Assembly (NCBI GenBank): GCA_946886875.1
Contig: CAMPJN010000287.1
Span: forward strand, 1-5,219
DNA: 5,219 nucleotides
Reading direction: 5' to 3'
DNA from: an uncultured Pseudomonas sp.
GTDB taxonomy: Bacteria > Pseudomonadota > Gammaproteobacteria > Pseudomonadales > Pseudomonadaceae
Position numbers and translations under genes: made by a program
The notes under the pieces: generated by a model
What the model was told of the DNA's origin: nothing
Database searches by the model: none
Seen by the model: the letters and a program-made list of their open reading frames with translations, nothing else
Shown: one piece after another, positions 1 through 5,010 of the stretch
How positions within the stretch are numbered: the stretch's first letter is position 1
Layout of the letters: each line of letters starts with the position of its first letter

Positions 1-14
1 TCTCCCGAGGGAGA
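1..14. repeat. Inverted repeat at the left window edge
   Basis: TCTCCC at 1-6 and GGGAGA at 9-14 are perfect reverse complements separated by GA. The right side continues purine-rich (GGGG at 15-18), so the arms may extend beyond the window. Short GC-rich palindromes of this kind occur between genes in pseudomonads, either as terminator stems or as dispersed REP-like repeats. Which one this is cannot be decided because the left flank is missing. Confidence 0.4.
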
Positions 15-24
15 GGGGAGCATG

Positions 25-54
25 TGCCGGGCCATCACCGTACCGGGCCACAAC
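25..54. repeat. Two direct repeats upstream of malE, 16 bp apart
   Basis: The pattern T-N-CCGGGCCA-N2-AC occurs at 25-38 and again at 41-54, an exact 16-bp offset with the 8-bp core CCGGGCCA identical. It lies just before the preferred malE start at 82, so it would be in the promoter or leader. Tandem sites with a regular spacing can be operator half-sites, but no known operator is recognised here, and two short GC-rich words can coincide by chance. Confidence 0.3.
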
Positions 55-71
55 GCCTGGCCTGTCATTGC

Positions 72-75
72 GAGA
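72..75 (+). promoter_or_regulatory. Ribosome binding site for malE (decides the start)
   Basis: GAGA lies six bases before the ATG at 82. The site is modest, but that ATG begins a textbook signal peptide. An in-frame ATG at 22 also follows a purine-rich stretch (9-20), but it would add 20 residues that spoil the signal peptide N-terminus, so the start at 82 is preferred. Confidence 0.5.
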
Positions 76-81
76 ATTTAT

Positions 82-1314
82 ATGAACGCTTTGCTGAAGG
101 CCGCAGCCCTGTCGCTGCTGTGCTGCCTGAGCACTTCCGCCTGGGCTTTCGAGCGTGACACGCTGCTGGTCTGGGTCAGCCAGGACAAAGGATTCAACGG
201 CATTGCCGAGGTTGGCAAACGCTTCCAGGCCGATACCGGTATCGCCGTCGAAGTCGCCACCCCGGATGATTTGGCCGCGCGCTACGACCGCCAGGCCGGC
301 ACCGCCAAGGGTCCGGATATCGTGATCTTCGCCCATGACCGCTTCGGCTCCTGGATCGATGCCGGTCTGCTCGCCGACCTGACACCTGGCCAGGAAGCCC
401 TGCAACGCGCACCGGCCTTCGCCTGGGAAGCGGTGAGCGTGGCCAAGCGCATCTATGGCTACCCGCTGTCCACCGAAGTGGTCAGCCTGATCTACAACCA
501 GGACCTGGTGCCAAAGCCGCCGCGCACCTGGGCCGAGGTGGTCGAGCTGGACAGCCGCCTGCGCGCCCAGGGCAAGCGCGCCATCGAGTGGGATTACAAC
601 AATCTGTATTTCTCCTGGCCGCTGATCGCCGGCAGTGGCGGTTACAGCCTGAACAAACGCGACGGCCTCTATGATCTCGCCGACTCGGGCATCACCAATG
701 CCGGCGCCCTAGCCGGCTTCGAGCAGATCCGCAGCCTGCTCGATAGCGGCGTGCTGGCGCGCGAGGCCAATTACGACAGCATGATGAACGGCTTCAAGGC
801 CGGCGAAGTGGCCATGATCATCAACGGCCCCTGGGTGTGGAACGAGCTGCGCGCTGCCAACATCCCTTTCGCCATCGACTATGTGCCCGGCATCACCACC
901 GAGCAGCCGGGCAAACCCTTTGTCGGCATAGTCGCCGCGGCGGTCAATGCCCACAGTCCCAACAAGCAGCAAGCGCAGCGTTTTCTCGAGGACTACCTGA
1001 CCAGCGCCGAAGGGCTGCGCAGCATCGACGCCGACAAACCGCTCGGCGCGGTGGCCAACCTGGAACTGCTGCAAAGCCTGCAACAAGACCCGTTGATCGC
1101 CCACACCTACAGCTCCGCCGCCCAGGGCGAAATCATGCCCGACCTGCCTGAGATGAAGCGCTTCTGGGCGCTGTTCCAGACCCGCCTGAAGCCCATGCTG
1201 CAGGGTCAACAGCCGCTGCTGGCGACGCTGGAGGAAATCACCGCACGCCTGGACAAGCAGGCGCAGATGCAGGCCACCCGGCGCCGTCACTATCCGGCCA
1301 GCCCGTTGCACTGA
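82..1314 (+). CDS. malE: Maltose/maltodextrin ABC transporter periplasmic binding protein MalE
   Basis: This is the periplasmic receptor that captures maltose and maltodextrins and presents them to the MalFGK2 importer. From the ATG at 82 the protein has 410 residues, against 396 for the E. coli precursor. Residues 1-22 form a Sec signal peptide (K6, hydrophobic core, AWA before F23). The mature part aligns with E. coli MalE nearly end to end: QDKG-FNG-AEVGK near 34-46, AHDRFG at 84-89, INGPW at 247-251, NKQQAQRFLEDYL near 294-306, DKPLGAV at 318-324, GEIMP at 349-353. Ligand contacts conserved relative to E. coli mature numbering are D14/K15 (D35, K36), D65/R66 (D86, R87), E111 (E132), Y155 (Y176), W230 (W251) and W340 (W362). 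Several are changed: W62 to F83, E153 to N174, and E44/E45 to A65/A66. The C-terminus carries a short basic extension (RRR at 400-402). No malF follows; the next gene is convergent. Family assignment is secure, while the exact sugar preference is inferred. Confidence 0.93.
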   Translation: MNALLKAAALSLLCCLSTSAWAFERDTLLVWVSQDKGFNGIAEVGKRFQADTGIAVEVATPDDLAARYDRQAGTAKGPDIVIFAHDRFGSWIDAGLLADLTPGQEALQRAPAFAWEAVSVAKRIYGYPLSTEVVSLIYNQDLVPKPPRTWAEVVELDSRLRAQGKRAIEWDYNNLYFSWPLIAGSGGYSLNKRDGLYDLADSGITNAGALAGFEQIRSLLDSGVLAREANYDSMMNGFKAGEVAMIINGPWVWNELRAANIPFAIDYVPGITTEQPGKPFVGIVAAAVNAHSPNKQQAQRFLEDYLTSAEGLRSIDADKPLGAVANLELLQSLQQDPLIAHTYSSAAQGEIMPDLPEMKRFWALFQTRLKPMLQGQQPLLATLEEITARLDKQAQMQATRRRHYPASPLH

Positions 1315-1391
1315 GCGCAAATGACCAGGGCATCGCGGCAAGGCGCATTGCTGGCTGGCCTGGGCTTGCTGGATTCGCGCACTGAGCGGCT
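1315..1391. other. Convergent intergenic gap between malE and the reductase gene
   Basis: These 77 bp separate two genes that end facing each other. I see no T-tract-backed hairpin on either strand, so no intrinsic terminator is recognised. A 10-bp direct repeat, GCACTGAGCG, spans the gap: copy one overlaps the malE stop (1308-1317) and copy two lies just before the reductase stop (1379-1388). A 28-codon reading frame from the ATG at 1321 has no ribosome site and is not called. Confidence 0.5.
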
Positions 1392-2261
1392 TCAGGGCGC
1401 CTCGTAGCCGCGCGCCACCTGCGCCAGATGGAACCAGGTCGGCGCATCCAGGTGCAGTTGCGCGCCGGCCAAGGCAGCTTCGATACGCGACCAGCGCAAG
1501 CTGCCGATAATCGGCACCGGCGCGCCGGGCAAACGACGCAACCAGGCCAGGGCGACCTGATCGGCAGTGGCGCCGAGCGTATCGGCAACCGCTTCCAGTG
1601 CTTGCTGCAACGCCAGCGGAAACGCCCCGCCAGCGAATGGCGACCAGGCCAGCGCCTGCAAGCCGGCGCCCTGCATCGCCTGCAACTGGCCATCCCAGGC
1701 CGCATCCTGAGCCAGCAGCGACAGCTCGATCTGGTTGCAACGCAATGGCAACTCGCGCGCCAGCTGCTGCCATTGCTGCGGCAGGAAATTGGATACGCCG
1801 AGCCAACCGACCTTGCCGCTTTCGAGCATCTCCTGCAGCACGCGAATGGTTTCCTCGGCCTGCATCAGCGGATCGGGGCGATGCAACAGGAAGCCATCCA
1901 GGCGCTCGACGCCGAGGCGTTTGAGCGATGCATCAAGCGAATCGCGCAGGTGCGTCGCACCGCTGTTGTAGTGCTTGACCTGCCAGCGCGACACGTCCTG
2001 CGGCGCCAGAACGATATCGGCCTTGCTGATCAGCTGCAGCTGTTCACGTATATGCGGCCTGAGCCGCAGCGCCTCGCCGAAGCGCGCTTCACAGCTGCCC
2101 TGGCCGTAGATATTGGCGTGATCGAAGGCATTCAAGCCTTGCTCCACGCAGCGCTCGATAAAACCCAACAGCGCCTGCGGCGTGGCCAGCTCGGGGTAAT
2201 CGTGCAGGCGCATCATGCCCAACAGCAGCGGAACCTGGACTGGAGCTTGATTGGCATTCAT
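1392..2261 (-). CDS. Aldo/keto reductase of the YdhF type (predicted NADPH-dependent oxidoreductase)
   Basis: This is a predicted cytosolic (beta/alpha)8-barrel oxidoreductase that would reduce carbonyls with NAD(P)H; its substrate is unknown. With the start at 2261 it has 289 residues, close to E. coli YdhF (298), which it resembles throughout. The catalytic tetrad is complete: D47 and Y52 in FDHANIYG, K80 in LISKADI, and H127 in LLHRPDPLM. Other family marks are the GEAL segment near 62-65, GVSNF at 155-159, AWSPFAGG in the second half, PIIGS in the C-terminal cofactor-binding region, and the ending RGYEAP, matching the GYDVP end of YdhF. The start at 2261 is preferred over the in-frame ATG at 2288 because AGGGA lies eight bases upstream of it, while 2288 has no ribosome site. 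It is convergent with malE and divergent from the DUF1206 gene, so it is probably a single-gene unit. No signal peptide or membrane helix is seen. Confidence 0.9.
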   Translation of the reverse strand: MNANQAPVQVPLLLGMMRLHDYPELATPQALLGFIERCVEQGLNAFDHANIYGQGSCEARFGEALRLRPHIREQLQLISKADIVLAPQDVSRWQVKHYNSGATHLRDSLDASLKRLGVERLDGFLLHRPDPLMQAEETIRVLQEMLESGKVGWLGVSNFLPQQWQQLARELPLRCNQIELSLLAQDAAWDGQLQAMQGAGLQALAWSPFAGGAFPLALQQALEAVADTLGATADQVALAWLRRLPGAPVPIIGSLRWSRIEAALAGAQLHLDAPTWFHLAQVARGYEAP

Positions 2262-2269
2262 AACGAGCA

Positions 2270-2274
2270 TCCCT
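2270..2274 (-). promoter_or_regulatory. Ribosome binding site of the aldo/keto reductase (decides the start)
   Basis: On the minus strand AGGGA sits eight bases before the ATG at 2261, an ideal spacing. It lies inside the reading frame that would start at 2288, so it argues for the shorter 289-residue protein. Confidence 0.65.
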
Positions 2275-2403
2275 GGTGTTTTTTGCATGATGCCAGAGCG
2301 AACAGCAAAGCGCCGCGCTCGGTCGCCAGGGCCCGTTCATTTGTCAGCCAAGCTGAACTCCCCCGTGGACTTGCGCCTCTATCCATACCTACAACAACGA
2401 TAA

Positions 2404-2409
2404 AAGAGG
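2404..2409 (+). promoter_or_regulatory. Ribosome binding site of the DUF1206 gene
   Basis: AAGAGG lies nine bases before the ATG at 2419. It supports that start over the in-frame internal methionines, which would cut into the first membrane helix. Confidence 0.6.
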
Positions 2410-2418
2410 CCCTGGGCG

Positions 2419-3210
2419 ATGACAGTGAATCGCGCTGTTACCTGGCTGGCGCGCAGTGGTTATGCGGCACGCGGTGCCGTGTATGTGATTGTCGGTTTCT
2501 TCGCCATCAGCGCCGCCCTGGGCGCGGGTCAGGCGGTCGATAGCGAAGGCGCGATGCGCAAGATTCTCGACGAAAGCTTCGGCGAAGTGCTGCTGTGGGT
2601 GATGTTGCTCGGGCTGCTTTCCTTCAGTGCCTGGCGCCTGACCCAGGCCATCGGCGATACCGACGGTCATGGCCGCGATGCCAAGGGCTTGCTGATTCGC
2701 ACCGGATTGATCGGTAGCGCCGTGGTGCATGCGCTGCTGGCGCTGTTCGCCCTGAGCCTGCTGATAACCGTGCCCGATAGCGCCAGCTCAGGCGGCAAGG
2801 ACAGCCTGCAACGCCTGCTCAGTTGGGACCATGCCAACCTGCTGGTGCAGGCCATGGCGTTGGTGCCCTTGGGCGTCGGCCTGGCGCACCTGATCAAAGC
2901 TTGGCGGGCCAATTTCCAACGTTATTTTCAAGCCGATGAGCGGGTCATGCGCTGGGTTATCCCCATTTCCCGCCTCGGTCTGCTGGCCCGTGGCTGCGCC
3001 TTTTTGATCATCGCGATGCTGCTGTTCTCCGGCGCGCACAATTACCAGGCGACCGATCCGCCGGGGCTCAAGCAAGTGCTGCAAGCGCTGCAGGCCATGC
3101 CTTCAGGCACCTGGTTGTTGCTCGCCATCGGCCTCGGCTTATTGGCGTTCGCGCTGTACAGCCTGGCCGAAGCGCGCTGGCGGCGCATCGATATAAACGC
3201 CGCGCCGTAA
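2419..3210 (+). CDS. DUF1206 family integral membrane protein, function unknown
   Basis: This 263-residue inner-membrane protein resembles the DUF1206 family, whose function has not been established. Six hydrophobic helices can be read at about 18-36, 56-74, 97-117, 139-159, 186-205 and 231-250. They fall into three similar two-helix units. Each unit opens with an arginine- and glycine-containing entry: R12-SGYAARG, R94-TGLIGSA and R185-LGLLARG. Each closes with a helix ending in an aromatic/basic stretch: SAWRL at 70-74, KAWRANF at 160-166 and SLAEARWRR at 248-256. No catalytic motif, metal site or signal peptide is visible. The loops are short and polar (for example DTDGHGRDAKG at 80-90). 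It is divergent from the reductase and convergent with putP, so it appears to be expressed alone. No role in proline or sugar transport can be claimed from position. Confidence 0.87.
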   Translation: MTVNRAVTWLARSGYAARGAVYVIVGFFAISAALGAGQAVDSEGAMRKILDESFGEVLLWVMLLGLLSFSAWRLTQAIGDTDGHGRDAKGLLIRTGLIGSAVVHALLALFALSLLITVPDSASSGGKDSLQRLLSWDHANLLVQAMALVPLGVGLAHLIKAWRANFQRYFQADERVMRWVIPISRLGLLARGCAFLIIAMLLFSGAHNYQATDPPGLKQVLQALQAMPSGTWLLLAIGLGLLAFALYSLAEARWRRIDINAAP

Positions 3211-3223
3211 CTTTTCTCCAGGC

Positions 3224-3261
3224 AAAAAAAAGCCGGTTCACACCCTGGGGCATGAACCGGC
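3224..3261 (-). terminator. Rho-independent terminator of the putP transcript
   Basis: GCCGGTTCA at 3232-3240 and TGAACCGGC at 3253-3261 form a perfect 9-bp stem around a 12-base loop. On the minus strand the stem is followed directly by eight T residues (the A8 run at 3224-3231). This is a classic intrinsic terminator for leftward transcription, lying about 105-140 bases past the putP stop. In the rightward direction there is no T-tract after the stem, so it is not an obvious terminator for the DUF1206 gene, which ends 13 bases before it. Confidence 0.9.
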
Positions 3262-3289
3262 GAAGCACTATCGGGTCGTGGGGAATCGC

Positions 3290-3322
3290 CCAGCCGGGCA
3301 TCAGCAAATGAATCCCGGCTGG
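3290..3322 (-). other. Stem-loop in the putP 3' untranslated region (middle hairpin)
   Basis: CCAGCCGGG at 3290-3298 pairs perfectly with CCCGGCTGG at 3314-3322, leaving a 15-base loop. No T-tract follows on either strand, so it is not a terminator. It lies between the first hairpin after putP and the terminator, and may protect the 3' end of the message or form part of a small RNA; either role is inferred. Confidence 0.55.
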
Positions 3323-3327
3323 CGATA

Positions 3328-3357
3328 CCTACCCACAGACGACCGACTGTGGGCAGG
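3328..3357 (-). other. Stem-loop directly after the putP stop codon
   Basis: Arms at 3328-3338 and 3347-3357 form an 11-bp stem with an 8-base loop, starting about ten bases past the putP stop. The one irregular pair (3331 with 3354) is a G-U wobble in leftward RNA but an A-C mismatch in rightward RNA. This suggests that the structure belongs to the putP transcript. Confidence 0.55.
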
Positions 3358-3366
3358 GTAATGGGG

Positions 3367-4857
3367 TCAAGCCAGCTTGCGCTCGACGTCGGCGAACTGC
3401 GCTTGCAGGGCCGCTTCGGGCTCTTCGGTGAGCAGGCTGACGGCGATGATCGCGATGCTTGCCAGGATAAAGCCGGGGATGATTTCGTAGAGGCCGAAGA
3501 CGCCGCCCAGACCGGCCAGCTGCTTCCAGACCACCACGGTCACGCCGCCGAGGATGATGCCGGCCAGAGCGCCGTTGCGGTTCATCCGCTTCCAATACAG
3601 CGACAGCAGGATGGCCGGACCAAAGGCGGCACCGAAGCCGGCCCAGGCGTAGGACACCAGGCCCAATACGGTGTTATCCGGGTTCAACGCCAGCACCAGG
3701 GCGATCACCGCGATCAGTACCACGGCACCACGACCGATCCATACCAGCTCGGCGTCGCCAGCATCCTTCTTCAGAATCGCCTTGTAGAAGTCTTCGGCCA
3801 GGGCCGAGGAGCTGACCAGCAGTTGCGAGTCGGCGGTGGACATGATCGCGGCCAGCACGGCGGCCATCAGGATACCGGCCACTACCGGGTGGAACAGGCT
3901 GTTGACCAGAACCATGAACACGGTTTCAGCGTCGGCCAGATCGGTTTCCAAGTAACCCACGGCAACCCAGCCGATGGCCAGTGCGGCAATCAGGGTCAGG
4001 GCGGTCCAGCTCACGGCGATGCGACGGGCGGTCGGCATGTCCTTGTCGTCGGAGATCGCCTTGAAACGGGCAAGAATGTGCGGCTGACCGAAATAACCCA
4101 GGCCCCAACCGAGCAGCGAGAGAATTGCGATGATGCCCAGGGGTTGGCCTTTGGCATCGTTGAAGAAGGTCAACAGTTCCGGGTTTTTCGCGGCGATGGC
4201 CAGGTGTGCGGCATCCACGCCACCCACGGCATTCAGCGCGAAGACCGGTACCAGCACCAGCGCAGCGGCCATCAGCAAACCTTGCACCACGTCGGTCCAG
4301 GCTACGGCGAGGAAGCCACCGAACAGGGTGTAGGAGACTACGGCCAAGGTACCGATCACCACGGCGACCGGATAACTCAGGCCGAACACGGTTTCGAACA
4401 ACTTGCCGGAAGCCACCAGGCCGGAGCTGGTGTAGAACAGGAAGAAGGTCAGGATGATCAGCGCCGACACCACGCGCAGGGCGCGGGATTTGTCGTTGAA
4501 GCGATTTTCGAAGTACGACGGCATGGTCACCGAGTCATTCGCCGTGTGCGAGTAAACGCGCAGGCGCTGGGCAACGAACAGCCAGTTCAACCAGGTACCA
4601 GCCAGCAGGCCGATGGCGATCCAGGTGGCTTCGAAACCGGCTACCAGGGCATAGCCCGGCAGGCCCAGCAACAGCCAGCCACTCATGTCCGACGCACCGG
4701 CCGACAAGGCAGCGGTGGTCGGGCCGATGGAACGGCCGCCAAGGATGTAATCGGACAAATTGCTGGTGCGTTTGTAGGCCACCAGGCCCAACCACAGCAT
4801 CAGTATCAGGTAGACAACGAAGGTCACCCCTACAACAAAAACGTTCTGCTCACTCAT
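3367..4857 (-). CDS. putP: Sodium/proline symporter PutP
   Basis: PutP is the high-affinity inner-membrane importer that couples proline uptake to Na+ entry, and it supplies PutA with substrate. The protein has 496 residues (E. coli 502), belongs to the sodium:solute symporter family (13 helices in characterised members), and matches PutP almost throughout. Diagnostic segments are LSDYILGGRS near 34-43, LSAGASDMSGWLLLGLPG at 51-68 with the Na+-site aspartate D57 (D55 in E. coli), GWGLGYFGQPHILARF at 250-265, AAIMSTADSQLLV at 336-348 with S340/T341 of the Na+ site, and LGLVSYAWAGFGAAFGP in the C-terminal half. Two cysteines of E. coli PutP are replaced here: C141 by T143 and C344 by S344. A GAGA ribosome site lies near 4866-4869. 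The gene follows putA in the same direction with a 153-bp spacer, so the two are probably cotranscribed or coregulated; a separate putP promoter cannot be excluded. In P. aeruginosa the put genes are known to be proline-inducible. Confidence 0.96.
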   Translation of the reverse strand: MSEQNVFVVGVTFVVYLILMLWLGLVAYKRTSNLSDYILGGRSIGPTTAALSAGASDMSGWLLLGLPGYALVAGFEATWIAIGLLAGTWLNWLFVAQRLRVYSHTANDSVTMPSYFENRFNDKSRALRVVSALIILTFFLFYTSSGLVASGKLFETVFGLSYPVAVVIGTLAVVSYTLFGGFLAVAWTDVVQGLLMAAALVLVPVFALNAVGGVDAAHLAIAAKNPELLTFFNDAKGQPLGIIAILSLLGWGLGYFGQPHILARFKAISDDKDMPTARRIAVSWTALTLIAALAIGWVAVGYLETDLADAETVFMVLVNSLFHPVVAGILMAAVLAAIMSTADSQLLVSSSALAEDFYKAILKKDAGDAELVWIGRGAVVLIAVIALVLALNPDNTVLGLVSYAWAGFGAAFGPAILLSLYWKRMNRNGALAGIILGGVTVVVWKQLAGLGGVFGLYEIIPGFILASIAIIAVSLLTEEPEAALQAQFADVERKLA

Positions 4858-4876
4858 CTTGTTGTTCTCGTGTTGG

Positions 4877-4892
4877 CACGGCTCGGGCCGTG
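4877..4892 (-). promoter_or_regulatory. Small hairpin just upstream of the putP ribosome site
   Basis: CACGGC at 4877-4882 and GCCGTG at 4887-4892 form a perfect 6-bp stem with a 4-base loop. On the putP message it ends about eight bases before the GAGA site and 19 bases before the ATG at 4857. It could influence translation or leader stability, or act as a short DNA operator; this is inference. Confidence 0.4.
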
Positions 4893-4974
4893 ACTCTAGT
4901 TTTAAGCGACCGCGTTAGGCGGCCACTGCCTTGAACCGACGATCGAGCGCACGCACGCATGCAAGATCGCTGGC

Positions 4975-4999
4975 GGGACGTGCTTTGCCAGCACGTCCC
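4975..4999 (-). promoter_or_regulatory. Strong hairpin after putA, without a T-tract
   Basis: GGGACGTGCT at 4975-4984 and AGCACGTCCC at 4990-4999 form a perfect 10-bp stem with a 5-base loop, eleven bases past the putA stop on the minus strand. No run of T follows, so it is not a standard intrinsic terminator. It could stabilise the upstream putA message, lower readthrough into putP, or mark an RNA processing site. A second small stem, CCCTG at 4997-5001 with CAGGG at 5006-5010, shares bases 4997-4999 with it, so both cannot form together. Confidence 0.6.
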
Positions 5000-5010
5000 T
5001 GAACTCAGGG

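Larger units (their letters stand above)
2262..2418. promoter_or_regulatory. Divergent promoter region between the reductase and DUF1206 genes
   Basis: These 157 bp must hold the promoters of both flanking genes, which point away from each other. A 13-bp dyad, TCAGC-CAA-GCTGA, lies at 2344-2356 near the middle and could be an operator. CCAGGGCC at 2326-2333 is the exact reverse complement of GGCCCTGG at 2408-2415, whose left end overlaps the DUF1206 ribosome site. I could not pick sigma-70 -35/-10 pairs with good spacing on either strand, so promoter positions are left open. Confidence 0.5.
4858..5010 (-). other. putA-putP intergenic spacer
   Basis: These 153 bases contain two hairpins (4975-4999 and 4877-4892) and a 17-base alternating purine-pyrimidine run (4947-4963). 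There is no credible small gene. A TTAAAA-like word at about 4901-4906 (minus strand) could be part of a -10 element, but no -35 element lies at a proper distance, so a promoter for putP alone is not supported from sequence. Confidence 0.5.

Noticed and set aside
22..81. N-terminal extension of MalE from the ATG at 22
   Set aside because: The extra 20 residues precede a complete signal peptide beginning at 82 and have no counterpart in MalE proteins.
1321..1407. A 28-codon frame starting seven bases after the malE stop, considered as a malF remnant
   Set aside because: The N-terminus has a short leucine/glycine stretch, but it does not resemble MalF, has no ribosome site, and ends inside the convergent reductase gene.
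709..1806. A 365-codon minus-strand frame across the malE and reductase 3' ends
   Set aside because: It is an antisense shadow of malE that also overlaps the reductase in a different frame. Its alanine/arginine-rich product is typical of non-coding frames in GC-rich DNA.
1428..2543. A 371-codon plus-strand frame across the reductase gene
   Set aside because: It is antisense to the reductase with its complete catalytic tetrad, and it runs through the divergent promoter region and into the DUF1206 gene in another frame. The product is low in hydrophobic periodicity and resembles no known family.
3224..3261. The hairpin at the end of DUF1206 as its own terminator
   Set aside because: The A8 run precedes the stem in the rightward direction and no T-run follows, so the orientation fits putP and not the DUF1206 gene.
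4874..4892. TGGCACG motif resembling the -24 half of a sigma-54 promoter
   Set aside because: No -12 GC/TTGC element follows at the required spacing, and the motif faces away from putP.
3349..4893. A 514-codon open frame on the plus strand opposite putP
   Set aside because: It lies antisense to an unmistakable putP. Its translation is a Q/G/H/D-rich string with no fold-like pattern, as expected when the reverse of a G/C-biased membrane-protein gene is read. No ribosome site supports it.
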